From assembly GCA_918807975.1 (NCBI GenBank), contig OU964929.1:16261197-16325196 (forward strand): DNA of 64,000 nt, given 5' to 3'. This DNA is from Aplidium turbinatum. Taxonomy: Eukaryota; Chordata; Ascidiacea; Aplousobranchia; Polyclinidae. Positions 1 to 11,296 of this stretch are shown here, piece after piece (the first letter of the stretch is position 1; each line of letters starts with the position of its first letter). The position numbers and the translations under genes are program-made. The notes under the pieces were generated by a model. It was not told where the DNA came from. It did no database searches and worked only from the letters and a program-made list of their open reading frames with translations.

Positions 1-903
1 ATCGTGCGTGATATAAATGTTAGACTACTCATTATTCATGTAAAAACAAACAAGTTGATCATCATCCTTGCTTTCTTTAAAGGAATCGCTGCCGTACAGC
101 ATTAGGCTCTACCATCAGGACTAACAGAGTAAGAAGGAACAAACCCAATAATAAGAAACCAACTGAAGTATAATGTAACACTAGTAACAAGCTCAATAGT
201 GGCATTCGTCAGTCATAACGTCTAGGCTCTGTCTACGTGCCTATCAGTTGCGATTCCTCCTGTCTTGTTGTTTGGTAGGCTGCTACAATCCTTCGCTTGA
301 TCGCGTTCAAGACTTCAAGCGAAACACTTGTGCACACATTGGCACAAGAACTTTCACTACCTACACGTACGATTTTAAAAAAATTGGTGATTTCCAAAAC
401 CAGGGGGCCTGAGGCCTGTGCCTCGTGTGCCTCATGGTTAATCGGCTATGATTATGCTCCGTAAAAAGATTAAAAACTTAGAGCTCGCAAGATTAAAAAC
501 TTGTTGATACAAAACACATTTGATAGAAGTCTCAACACATATTGTTAATATTATTATTTATGGCAGAAACAAAAACAATGGATTCACAATCAGGTCGGCA
601 TTTCATAAAAAATTATAGAAATTTACAAAAATTTTCACAGTTTCAAAATTGTACAGAAATGTCACAAAAGTTTACACCAAAAGCATCAGATAATTCGTGA
701 ACACTTTTAATGTTCCCAAATGTTCAAAAAGACACGAAGTTTACTTTCATATATTTATGTCTCCTCTTTAGGCCTACTAATTTAGATTCGTAGCATCAAA
801 GAGCTCGGATACAAATACAAACCGTGCAAGCTGTTACATTTCATCGTGTAGATAACTTGCCTACACATTATTATTAAATCTAATGTCATTATTCAAGGTT
901 TAA
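1..903. other. non-coding, nothing recognised
   Basis: AT-rich sequence with no exon, tRNA, terminal repeat or target duplication that I can support. It probably includes the 3' untranslated and downstream region of the minus-strand exon at 904-1273. Confidence 0.5.
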
Positions 904-1273
904 TCAGTTTCTTCTTTTCTTTTTTCCGTGACGATTTCGATTTCTTTTTCTCTTTTTGCTTGGGCAAGCTGGGCTTTTGTTATTTAAAAGTCGGCATTCA
1001 CAAGCAATCGGTAAATCTACTACGACACTATGTTCTTCTCCAGCTGTATCGAGAAAGTAGATTGTCTTCTCATGAAGGACCGGCCAAGGCGTCAAATGTG
1101 GCATACGCTTGCAGCGTGCAGGGTCAATGCAATGCTGGTCACAAATAACAATGGAGGTATGCAAGTTTTTGTAAGGTCGGTCGCATTCAAGGGTTGCCTT
1201 TTCCCATTTAGCAATTCCGTCATCGACTCGTTCATTGGTGCCTGTAACTTTGCAATTCAAGGTCTTCAGCTGC
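904..1273 (-). CDS. last coding exon of a small secreted cysteine-rich protein, possibly IL-17-like
   Basis: An open minus-strand frame ends in a stop at 904. It reads WEKATLEC, then ICDQHCIDPARC, then PWPVLHEKTIYFLD and DLPIACECR, and finishes in a strongly basic tail (KKRKRNRNRHGKKKRRN). The C-x3-C pair followed about 45 residues later by C-x-C, with a preceding W, resembles the C-terminal half of IL-17 cytokines; the basic tail would suit heparin or matrix binding. A good splice acceptor (TTTGTTTTAG) lies just upstream at 1274. A possible signal-peptide exon at 1756-1789 (MFLLVVMFLIQ) would join in phase to a weaker acceptor at 1241, giving about 123 aa. VEGF/PDGF-type cystine knots also end in CxC plus a basic tail, but the CxGxC centre of that family is absent. 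The exon is well supported by composition; the family name is tentative. Confidence 0.45.
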
Positions 1274-2221
1274 CTAAAACAAACAGGAAGAGTGTATAGC
1301 CGACGAAGATTACACCAAATCAGAAGTAAAATGTTTTGACAAAGTTTGTGAAGTTGTTAGGCTATATACAGTTGCATTAAAAACCACCAACTGTTAAATT
1401 TAGTTTAGCAGAGAAGCAAAATAAAATTTTCATCCGGAACTTAAAAATACAAACCAGACATGCGACAAGCAAGCAATATTATTCAAATTCATTACAATTT
1501 ATGACATTTAGCCGGTAAACTTTTGAATGGTATTTTGCTTTTGAACCGTTTTATAGAAAATGTGATAATTTCTTTCAAAAATTAATTTTGTATTTTTTCT
1601 TCTCACGTTTTTCTGGTCATTTTGTTGTTTTAATACGATAAAAAATCAGCTTCAAATAACTAAATAAAGCACCTCGTTCAAACTATTGCCTACCGTTTTG
1701 TTTGTAACCGTTAGATGGCAGTCATAGTCTATTTATGCAGGCTAATGTAGGCTACACTGTATGAGAAACATGACGACAAGAAGGAACATAGCTACCGCAG
1801 ACCACACCAATCTGCAACTGGGCCATTTATTGTGCGACAAACGATGTGCATGGTCTGCGCAAACAGGATGACCAATCAATACAATGGCAGCTCAACACCT
1901 GTTCAAATATCTAGCCCGAATCACCGTCATTGCACAAGGGTGGTAAAAGGCAGAGCCCGTCAAGTTAAAGTTCAAGTTCTTCTATTTCTCAGTCAATCAA
2001 TCCTTCGAGTAGTGAATAAAAAAAAGGGTTCAAATAAAGAAGTTGAACGTATCAGATTCATACTGAAAGTGTATCATATTACAGTGTTGAGAAAACAAAT
2101 CAATAACTTTTTTAAAGTCTAAAATTTAAATTCATTTGGCTAGGCTCTCACTAACAACAGTATAGGCTATTTCAATTAATTTTTTATATGTTGCAGAAGC
2201 GCGGTTTTTGTCCATTAGGAC

Positions 2222-2503
2222 CAGTGGCGGATTCAGAAAGTAATTTATGGGTGGGCCTAGGAAATATCTTGGTGGGCCTTCACCAATAATGCCACGGCGG
2301 GCCAGCATACAAAAACTTAGTGTTACCGAATATCTCTTACAAATGCTGTGAAATAGTGATGCCACAGACAATTTAGTGCCACTTGGTTGTTCTAGTATTA
2401 AACATTAATATGTTTTTTTTTTCAAGAATCTGATTTTGGATGGGCCCACTGTCAACCTGGGTGGGCCTGTACCAACCAGGCCCACCCGGTAGAACCGCCC
2501 CTG
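2222..2503. mobile_element. hAT MITE, 282 bp
   Basis: Termini CAGTGGCGGATTCA and TAGAACCGCCCCTG are imperfect inverted repeats. The 8-bp target duplication ATTAGGAC lies at 2214-2221 and 2504-2511. Repeated GGTGGGCCT words lie near both ends. It is inserted in the left arm of the foldback element; the uninterrupted target survives in the right arm near 2970, which confirms the empty site. Confidence 0.85.
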
Positions 2504-3066
2504 ATTAGGACTCATCAGTAGGCTACAACTAATCGAAACAAACAGAGAGTTTATTTTGAACTGATGAAATATTAGTAGCCTACAACTAAACCGAAACGCA
2601 CTAAACATTACATTTTAAATTTTCAAAAACAATACTTGGTTTTAAACTTTTTATCAAATCTTCTTACGATTGAACTGAATTAACTTATTCAACTGTTTGC
2701 TACTTGCTAGTGCTTGGACAGACTAAGCAAATTTTAATATTTGTTTGTTGAAAATTTTCTGTATTTGGTCTATTTATTAATTTGTTCACTAATAGCCTAT
2801 AATGAAGAAAAGAATAAAGAAAAAAAGACAATGGAGGTTTTGAACAGTTATCAACTTTTACCAAATTAAAAGTGTAATTTTTAGTGGGTTTCGTTTTATT
2901 TGTAGGCTACTGATATTTCATAAATTTAAAATGTAATTTATTTTCGTTTCGATTAGTTGTACTGATGAGTCCTAATGGACGAAAACCGCGCTTCTGCAAC
3001 ATTTAAAAGATTTATTGACATAATATTGTGAGTGATAGTCTAGCCAAATGATTTTAAGTTTTAGAC

Positions 3067-3750
3067 CAATGGTTCTTAACCTGGACGCTACCACTCCTAG
3101 GGGACGCTGTTGACTTTTAGAGTCTGCAGTTATGGACGCTCTTGATTTACGCCAATTGAACACTTTACTGGAGAGACATTGCTATGCATTGCGCAAAGCT
3201 CACTGCTTGCAGTTTGAGCACTTTGGCAAGGTTGGCAATAGTACCACTTTTGGTGTTTAGGTACCACAAATGGGAAAATGTCACATGGAGGTATGTATCT
3301 CCATGGCCATTCCAGTGTACCTACTGCACTGAAACCGGAAAGGTCGAAACGGTGTGCACTGTCTGCAGTTAGGGGCCGCTATATATTCAAATGGTGTAAA
3401 TATATTTTGCTCATTACAAATTTGTTTTAGTAGTTCTGCTAGATCAATGTACTGTATATTCGTGCTCTGTTTAGGCCAACTAGCCCTATGGTAACTGTAG
3501 ACCTAGCTAGTAGATATAGAATCTGTTCTATAAGAAGCATTCTTTTATGGAATGTTCGTAATGTGTAGTTTAACGCGCCTTATCTGATGTGATGTACAGT
3601 TATGTCATAATCCGATACAATTTTTCTGTACCATATCCTTCATCGTTTTTAGTACAGCCCCTTTAGTACAGCGCCCACTTATTATAGTGGGCTCCAGACC
3701 ATGAAAATTTTTGAAAAGGGGCGCTGTGTAAAAAAAATTAAGAACCACTG
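3067..3750. mobile_element. hAT non-autonomous element, 684 bp
   Basis: The left end CAATGGTTCTTAACC and right end TTAAGAACCACTG are inverted repeats. They are flanked by TTTTAGAC (3059-3066) and GTTTAGAC (3751-3758), an 8-bp target duplication with one mismatch. No transposase was recognised inside. It interrupts the right arm of the 2088-3786 foldback element. Confidence 0.8.
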
Positions 3751-3786
3751 GTTTAGACTTAGAAAAAACTATTAATTTGTTTTCTT

Positions 3787-6700
3787 GGTGATTGCTTCTG
3801 ATTATCAAGTAAATCGCCCATTTGAGGAAGTGTCTTAGTACCAGCTCGCTTTTTTCAGCTTTTCCCACTTTTTGATAATACAGTGTTCTATGAAATATAC
3901 GCAAAGCTATAGTTGTAAACAAGTTTAACTCGTTCTTAACTTACTCAACGTCTGACGGATTCATGTGTTTAGTTGCTTTCGTGAAGAGAACTTGCGCCGG
4001 TCGAGTAGCATTGTTTGCTGTCGCACTTATAAACCACCAACTAGCCACAAACAGGCAGATCTAAAAATCATAAATACATTTCAATTAATATGAACCTTTG
4101 ACTTATTTCTGTCCATTTTTACAATGAAATGTAGCCTATAGGCCTACCCGAAATATTTCAACTTTTAAAATATTTTTGTTTATATTTTCTTGGTCAACTT
4201 ATAAGTTATCCCGGCAACCATTGCTTAAAAATTTCATCAAAGATTTATTTATATTACGCAACATAACTACTAAAAAAGATCGGGCGTTTATTTCCACAGT
4301 GCCATGAAAATCTTAGAGTTGTTGTTAATCTGTTAAAACAAATAGAAAATTCAGCATTACTTTTAACTCCCCCTAAAATGATGACTTGCTCCTGTTTACT
4401 AAGTTGATTGTGTCAAAAATTTATAAAACATTTTTGCAAGTTCAAATTACGATGTCATGAATCAAATCAGAAAATTAACTGGCAGGAGACAGATGTCTCC
4501 TCAAAATGCTTCAGCTGCGATCGAAAAAAGATAATTTGCTCTTCGTCATTTAAATTTTGCCATGAGATGCGAACATCACTACATTGACTTGCCCTCCAAG
4601 AATAGCCTAAAATGTTTTTCTGTTATAGAAAAGTCCAAATCCCTCATGAAATATCATTGCTAATAAAAACTTTACAAAGCTAACAAAGACGGCATCTTTC
4701 ACATAGCTCAGATCAATATAAAAACATCTAATTCTGACAGCTAGGCATAGGCATTAACACAAAAGCCCCAACCGATATTTCCCAAACGCCTCATTTGGTA
4801 TGGTTTACGAATTCCCCTAAAAGCGAAATTGAGTTCTACATTCCTTTTGTTGAAACATAATATGAACTGTTCTTTGTTGTACAACCATCACTATAGGATA
4901 GCAATATGCCTCTTTTAGAAATGGACTTAACTATTACATCATCAGATTACGGTCCAATCCGATCATACTATTAATTTGTTTTACCCTACCAATGTTTATG
5001 TTGTAATGACATTTTGGAACGCAAAACTGATGTAATGGAACTTTATTTGCAAAGCAGCAAAATGTGGATCTTTGTTTGTTCTGTTGAAGGCATAACAAGG
5101 ACAACAAGTTAACTTTGAAAGTAATTGCATAACCAGTTTGTCAGTAACGACGCAGTAAAATTTTGTTTTGGTGAGCCTAACTAACACTGTATATAGGTTA
5201 CTGTAGACTATTTTTGCGGACCTATCAAGAAGCTGTCAACATGCTGCAAGTGCAGTCAATATACACTATACAGTAGCCTTTAACCAGACACAAAGCACGG
5301 CTTAGCATACGACGGAACACATAAATTTGCAAATAAAGTCTAGATATGTATAGATATATGTTTCGACTATTTTGAACCCAACTGATGTAAAAAAAATCTT
5401 ATTTTTATAATGTCTATTTCTGTAGATAAAAATTACAGTTAATTTAATATAAATTTAAATCAAAACCTAGAAGTGTGAATTAGAAATGTAAATAACAATA
5501 GAAATTCAGAAATGTAACATCTACGAGAAGTGTGTATTTCACTGCAATTGTGCTAAGGCTTTTTAGCCAAGATTTTTCAATCTGAAACGCATAGTCTACT
5601 GTTTCGTTCAGAATTGTTTTGAAACTATTGTATGGGAAACGAAAGCCGCAATGTCCAGCTTGACATGGTTAGGACTGTGGGTGTCAAACACCACCGATCA
5701 CCTTATTTGAAAGACACATTTTCACTGTCAATGATAATATCTTGTTTTATGCAGAGCTGTTCCCAAAGCAGGTAGGCTATGTGGTGTTCTCAAAGCTTTA
5801 CAAATTAAGACAGCTTTAATGCAACCGTAAGAGTAAATTTAAGTTTAGTGTCATTTATTTTTAATATCTTTTGTAGAAGTGATATTAAAAACTGGTCAGA
5901 AAACTGCGATAGAAAAATCTCACAACAAAGAAACTTGGCGCTTCATTGCCTCCAACCCTCGACGAGAGGAAGGAACTTCATCATGATGTAGAAACTATCC
6001 GACATGATGAGTGTATTTTATAAGAGATATTAGCTTGGAAAAATCATTTTAATTTTAAACTTTCTATAAATATTATAACTTGGGTAGAGAGGTTATTTTT
6101 TTTCCATTTTTCTTATATTATTCTGCAAATATTTTCGAGTCTTCTCTTATAAAGCAAATAAAAAATAATAGTTGTACTTACAGCACTCCAATTCATCATT
6201 TTCGGTATTGCAAATTGAAATCAAAACTTTGTTATACTAGTGTGGTTGGCTCACCTTTACTTGACTACTAAAAGTTTGCTAATGACACCTGTGAGTACAA
6301 GAGCTGATTTTTATATAATCGCCACGGAGGAACTAATCGAGTCATGGAAATTTTGGTAGTCGGTTTGTTTTAAATGAAATTATCTGGCCCGCGTAACAAT
6401 GCCGCGGACATGAGCAAATATAATTCATCGGTAAACACAATCGATTTAAATCAGCTGTTTGATCTTGTTGTGGATTTGTTTGTCTGACGTTTGTTTATAG
6501 CGCTATTCATTCACAGCCTATTGTTCAGCAAGAACCTTTTATCCAGGAAGGGTATGTTTATTATTTATGGACTTTGCTACACTGAATAAACTTATGGGCT
6601 ACTGTGTATTTATTTAAGCCTTGCTACGTCATCAAATAGGCTACCGTAACTTGTGTTTTCCATCATTTATAAGAGTTTTTTGGATTTTTACTTGACAGCT

Positions 6701-7488
6701 GTGGATCTTCACCTAGTGAGAAAAAAAGGGTAAAAAGTTTATCCTACCTGATCTGGTTATTGACGTAGCCTACATCACCGAGAGATTTGACTAGAATTCT
6801 AAGGACTGTAATCTTTGTAAAGACAAGATATTTCATGGCATCTGTTGATGTGGATTTTTTCTTAGTCCTATATTTGTATTTTTATCTCATTGCCATCATT
6901 ACGTACCACACAGCCACAGGGGTAACACATAGTTAAGGTTGTTTACGTTAATTTGCTTGGCCACAAGTCATTGCGGTAGGAAAATGGCAACGATTTTGAG
7001 TGGATTATCGACCGGAAATCAATATTAAAATTAAAATATTTTTTTGCAAATTGTGATTCGAAATAGTTTACTCAAAAGGTCCAAAAGTACTATTTAGTCT
7101 TTTATAGCGTTTATTAAAACGATTTTGTAGAAGAGATGTGTTGTTGCATAAGCATCTATTGCCTTTGCAACCTCTTTCACTTGCTTGTCTTTTTTCTAGC
7201 TGTCGCGATTCAATTGGGTAGAAGTGAAATGTGCAGATCTAGACAAAAAAATGTGAAAAGGGTGTGGGGAACCAGAGTTTTAACAAAGCAAAAACTCTAT
7301 GAGACAATATAGACAGTGTAACATTTTAAGTTCAAAAATGCAAATAGGAACATAACCCCAGAAAATTTTGACAAATTCTGCCTTGAATACTTAAATGTTT
7401 GGTTGTTTATGAAGAAAAATATCGCTTCTAGCACCAGTTGCAACGTTCATCTGATGAAAGTGGAGGCAAAAAATAAATTGATTTATTG
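3787..7488. other. non-coding, nothing recognised
   Basis: No exon with recognisable protein similarity, no tRNA, and no terminal repeat with a target duplication was found. The TAGCCTAC/GTAGGCTA words recur, as elsewhere in the window. The few open frames are under 75 codons and look random. Confidence 0.45.
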
Positions 7489-7533
7489 CTTCACTGACGT
7501 TTCGCGCATCATCACAATGCGCATCCTCAGAGC
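7489..7533 (-). ncRNA. hammerhead ribozyme-like motif
   Basis: Minus strand: the core CTGAGGA (reverse complement of 7524-7530) is followed by a stem II of GCGCA/TGCGC with a loop between, then GAAAC (ending at 7499-7503) and a short stem with CGTCAG. This is the CUGANGA / stem II / GAAA layout of the hammerhead ribozyme. Such ribozymes are known in Penelope-like elements and retrozymes; no coding part of such an element was recognised beside it. Catalysis is untested. Confidence 0.5.
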
Positions 7534-8462
7534 GAAAAACATACAAAATAAAATTTACAAAGTTATACAGGCCTACTGCAGTGCGGTTAAAGGAAAGTAA
7601 AAACAAAATGAAACGAACGTTATTTTAAAGCTTAACAACAAAAATTTATAAGCTTTTGGTAGCAAATTTCCCTCGTTCCGGTTGATTACATTGCATTGTT
7701 TTGACGTAATGTTGATGAAGCAACTTTCTGGCGTGGTGAATTGATAGTAGGCTAACACTGTGCAACCGAACTCGAAATTCAAGGGTGCCAAATCCGAATA
7801 TGGGTTTGTTTTTTTGTTTTTTAATCAGGTCAAGATTTTTTGAAAAATGTTTTCAATTTTTCCAATATTGTGCTGAAAAATCCATGGCTATAATCAACAA
7901 ACTTCAAAAGCAAACCAATGAAGATACACAAGGCACAGTCACAAGGCACAGTCACAAGGCACAGTTCACCTCATTCTTCTATTAACACTGGAATGTATTA
8001 ATATCAAGCATTGTTGTGAGTTTGAAACCTGTCAGAAACTATTTCATTTTCTTGATATATTGAAATCGTGCTTCCTTGAAAACAGCTTGTGCTGTCATGC
8101 GCACTGACTGAGAATTAAATGGTGTCTGTCAAAGTCCATTCAAACATTGGCATAGCGTGGCTTGGTTGATTTAATATTTAAATGGCACTTGTTTGTCTAT
8201 GATTGGGCATAGCCTACGTGTGTAGCCTGTTAATGTGTCAAAAGATTCAGTATCAACGTTAGCGAACTAGGCTACTTTTATTTGCCTGCGTATTTCAACT
8301 TTAGCACACTATTTATGGTCCCTTTTTTTACTCTTGTCTTTATATAGGCCTAACACAATTTTTCTGTGCTTGCTACATCAGCATAATAGTTCAGCAAAGT
8401 GAACATTTACGTATTGATCATCAAAGTATCGTAGACAAGATTCTCTTGAATTCATTGTGACT
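7534..8462. other. non-coding stretch with one short tandem repeat
   Basis: Nothing coding was recognised. A 13-bp unit (ACAAGGCACAGTC) is repeated nearly three times at 7928-7965. The rest is AT-rich. Confidence 0.5.
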
Positions 8463-8470
8463 GCATTTGT

Positions 8471-8689
8471 GGTGTACGGTCGTTTGGTCGACAGGACGTT
8501 TGGTAGACAAGACATTTGGTCGACAGGACGTTAGGTCGACAGAACGATTCATTTTAGGGTTAGGGTTAGAGTTAGGTTAGGGTTAAGGTTAATTAACTAA
8601 CCCTAAAATGAATCGTTCTGTCGACCTAACGTCCTGTCGACCAAACGTCCTGTCGACCAAACGTCCTGTCGACCAAATGACCGGGAACC
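8471..8689. mobile_element. periodic foldback element with telomere-like core, 219 bp
   Basis: Both arms are built from repeats of a roughly 16-bp unit (GGTCGACAGGACGTTT and variants) in inverted orientation. They meet at a core of TTAGGG-like repeats on the left and CTAACCCTAA on the right. The ends GGTGTACGGTCGTTTGGTC and GACCAAATGACCGGGAACC are imperfect inverted repeats. The flanks carry an exact 8-bp duplication, GCATTTGT (8463-8470 and 8690-8697), which shows that it moved as a transposable unit. No coding capacity. GG termini with an 8-bp duplication would fit a Merlin-like or other 8-bp superfamily; this is inference. Confidence 0.75.
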
Positions 8690-8943
8690 GCATTTGTAAA
8701 GTGAGCAGTTTAAAATTTATCCTGTGTCATAAATTGGAAAAGGTTTTATGGAAAACGACCATGTGAACTATCTGCCACCATAACCTAACAGAACACAAGA
8801 CCGCATTACCCTGTTGAATCAACTTGGTTTGTTTGTTATAGAGCAGCGTTTCTTAACCTTTTCTGACTTTAGCACCACTGTAAACAGGCCTGAACAGTCT
8901 AGCACCTCCTAACTATCAATCTATCATTGACATACGACTACTA

Positions 8944-9248
8944 CAGTGCCGACCAAAAGTTTAGTTGAAGCCGAAATTTTAACATGCCTTCAGATCGCTG
9001 GCGATATATTTTGTAATGAAGTCTCTTGTTGTTTAACAAACTGTGCAGTTGTTTTAACGAAGTTGATTCAGGATTTGGTAATTGGCTTTCATTCACCAAC
9101 AGAAATTCAATTATAACCATATGTAAGTGAATCAACTCTCTTAAAACAACAGCACCGTTTGTTAGGCGACAAAAATATACAAAATATACCGCCAGCGATC
9201 AAAAAGCATGTCAAATTTCGGCACCGCCATTAAACTTTGGCCTGCACT
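8944..9248. mobile_element. Tc1/mariner-type MITE nested in a hAT
   Basis: Left end CAGTGCCGACCAAAAGTTTA and right end TAAACTTTGGCCTGCACT are inverted repeats, and TA precedes the left end. A second inner pair (ATCGCTGGCG... and ...CGCCAGCGAT) extends the symmetry. No coding capacity. The right outer base does not match, so the TA duplication is not certain. Confidence 0.55.
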
Positions 9249-10071
9249 ATTGAAAGGAAAGCGAAGTACAAATTGATCATTTTGTTTAGTGATAAATTGG
9301 TGATTGGTGATAAACAAAATAGGAATACCCGAGAATAGTGAAAGAACATGGACAAACTTAAGCACACTTAAGTTACCCAGCTGGGTAACTAGTTACACAT
9401 GTATCAATGTGATTTTTGTTGTTGCTTATGTGTGACCAATTTCTTAATTCGAGGCTTCGTGTTGGTCACAGCCACTCTCATATCGTGGAGCAACCCATGT
9501 TGAAGACGGTTCCGGCCAATTGTTTTGATTTGGAGCATGGTGGAGAACGCCTTTTCACACAGGTATAGCCTACAGTAGTTAGTCGGAAATGGAACGATCA
9601 ATTCCAATGCTGCTCGTGCCAGTGCAGGATATGCTGTCAACTGATCACACCAGAAATCAGCAAGCGGAAGGACGAAATTTTGTCCGACAACTCTGATTCA
9701 CTTGCATGTCAATCATAGCTCCTCCTTTAGTCTATTAGCCTATGATCACTCATGTCTGCCAAGAAGCTGTATCTACTCTGGATATGAGTGATTTGTGGGA
9801 ACGTATTTTGCCATGGTGGTTTCTGGAAGCGAGAGGTGAGCAACAATATTACAACAAAGCACCCACCAGGTAAGTTCGCACAAACTACTCAGGATCAATT
9901 TGCGTACTTGACTGGGAGATGACTACAATAACAGCAAATCATGTATAGGCTACTTCGAAACAGCAATCATTGATATGACAACTGCTGATACTGGCAGAAA
10001 GATGAAAACATGCAGAAAAGTAAAATGGCATTTTTTGATATTATACTGCATGCATTTAGCACCCCCTATAC

Positions 10072-10556
10072 CAGTGTTTCTCAAACTCTGTGCCTCGGCG
10101 CACTAGTGTGCCGCGGGAGATTCTCAGGTGTGCCTCGGAACTTTGTTGAATTTTGGAAAATAAGCTAATGCAAATAGGCATGCAGGTAGTTGGCTATCTC
10201 CATGACTTTTGGCTATCTGCTTACAAATGCTATTCAATGATCGGTGCAAAAATCATCAAAATAACCTTGATATTTGCATCTTCATGGCTGTGTAAATACG
10301 AATTTTCTGCTCTAACAGAAATTAAAAACAAAAAGCAGAAAGATTTCTTGAATTAACGACGAAATGCGGGTATGCTTGGCAACGACCGAGCCTCGTTTTA
10401 ATTTTATTTATTTCCAAAAACAGGCACACCCATCGCATTAAAATTTGCAGAATAAAATTTTTCAAAGCAACTTTGTTTTTATAGTGAATGTGCCGCGAAT
10501 TATTTTTTTTATATTTTGTTGGTGCGCCGCAAGGTGAAAAAGTTTAAGAACCACTG
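10072..10556 (+). mobile_element. hAT deletion derivative, 485 bp, nested in another hAT
   Basis: Termini CAGTGTTTCTCAAACTC and AAGTTTAAGAACCACTG are inverted repeats, with the exact 8-bp duplication CCCTATAC at 10064-10071 and 10557-10564. The plus strand at about 10250-10340 retains a piece of the transposase C-terminus (FASSWLCKYEFSALTEIKNK), comparable with the better kept copy at 20986-21405. The first and last about 60 bases are rich in GTGCCGC/GTGCGCCGC words. Confidence 0.85.
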
Positions 10557-10618
10557 CCCTATACAGTCTATTTCAGCACCCCCAAGGCGGTGCTAGCACC
10601 CCCGGTTAAGAAACGCTG

Positions 10619-11178
10619 CGGTTTCAAAACCGTGTTCTTCTAAGCGACACATGACTTCAAGCTCATCAACTTTTCAGTGCCAGTCAAAAAGACATTCTCT
10701 TACGTAGAATTTGCGCCAAAATTCTACGCTGTTGTCACATATTTTTTAATCTGTAGAGTTTTATTAGACTGAAAAATGAGTAATGGCAAGGTTCTGGAAT
10801 TGCCGTTGTGGTAATATTTTATTTAGGTTATATTTAACGTATAAGGATTGTTTATATTTAAGTATGAGTTTAAGTATGAGAATGGTTTGTTTATAAGTTG
10901 AATTAAGATGAAGGCTGTCTAACTGCTTGGTGAAATTTCTATCTATCTAATTTATCTAGTTTGGCTATCTGACTCCATGAAATAATTTCCACACAATTGT
11001 TATTCGAATTATAATTTCAAGTTATCAGAAGGTGTTCGTATAATGTTGTAGGTCTATAACACAATTTGAATTTAAACAGTACAGATTAATGAAATTACAG
11101 GATCGTGAAACATTATCACGAGTTATTACATTTTAATTAAACAATCAATTTAATGTTTTTCTGAGAGCTGAACTGGTC
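10619..11178. other. non-coding, nothing recognised
   Basis: AT-rich sequence without a supportable gene, element end or repeat. Confidence 0.45.
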
Positions 11179-11296
11179 TAACTGAGCTGGTTTGATGTGA
11201 GCTAGTTGCGTGTGAGCTCGTCCGATTTGATAGAGCTCTTTGTCTAATTGAGCTGGTTTGATGTAATGGAGCTCGTCCGATTTTATAGAGCTCTCG
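11179..11296. repeat. two-copy tandem repeat, about 55-65 bp unit
   Basis: The unit starts TAACTGAGCTGGTTTGATGT and ends GAGCTCGTCCGATTTGATAG plus AGCTCT. It is followed directly by a second, slightly shorter copy. GAGCTC words recur. Function unknown. Confidence 0.6.

Larger units (their letters stand above)
2088..3786. repeat. large foldback (long inverted repeat) element interrupted by two hAT insertions
   Basis: The left arm (about 2088-2640) reappears in reverse complement at about 2840-3786. The clearest stretch is the arm segment around 2192-2215 plus 2504-2560, which matches 2946-3003 in inverted orientation. Once the hAT at 2222-2503 is removed from the left arm and the hAT at 3067-3750 from the right arm, the arms become continuous and symmetrical. 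The unpaired loop is about 2640-2840. No coding potential is seen. The arms are diverged, so the element is old, and both hATs came later. Superfamily unknown; no target duplication was identified at the outer ends. Confidence 0.7.
8844..10618 (-). mobile_element. hAT transposon remnant containing two nested elements
   Basis: Ends CAGCGTTTCTTAACC and GGTTAAGAAACGCTG are exact inverted repeats. No 8-bp target duplication was seen (TTATAGAG versus CGGTTTCA), so a flank may have changed. The minus strand at 9404-9640 encodes the C-terminal dimerisation region of a hAT transposase (PFPTNYCRLYLCEKAFSTML, then HDMRVAVTNTKPRI). The rest of the transposase is missing or decayed. It contains the elements at 8944-9248 and 10072-10556. 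Confidence 0.8.

Noticed and set aside
904-1273. VEGF/PDGF family assignment for the cysteine-rich exon
   Set aside because: The CxC end and basic tail fit, but the CxGxC centre and other knot cysteines are absent. IL-17-like fits somewhat better, and both remain unproven.
1756-1789. Firm signal-peptide exon for the cysteine-rich protein
   Set aside because: The phase fits one acceptor, but that acceptor has a poor pyrimidine tract and the exon is only 34 nt. Kept as a possibility in the gene note, not as a feature.
8560-8610. Interstitial telomere or chromosome-end sequence
   Set aside because: The TTAGGG-like repeats are few, inverted and inside a target-duplicated element, so they are part of a mobile unit and not a telomere scar.
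8471-8689. CRISPR array
   Set aside because: Units are contiguous without unique spacers and are inverted between arms. The window is eukaryotic.
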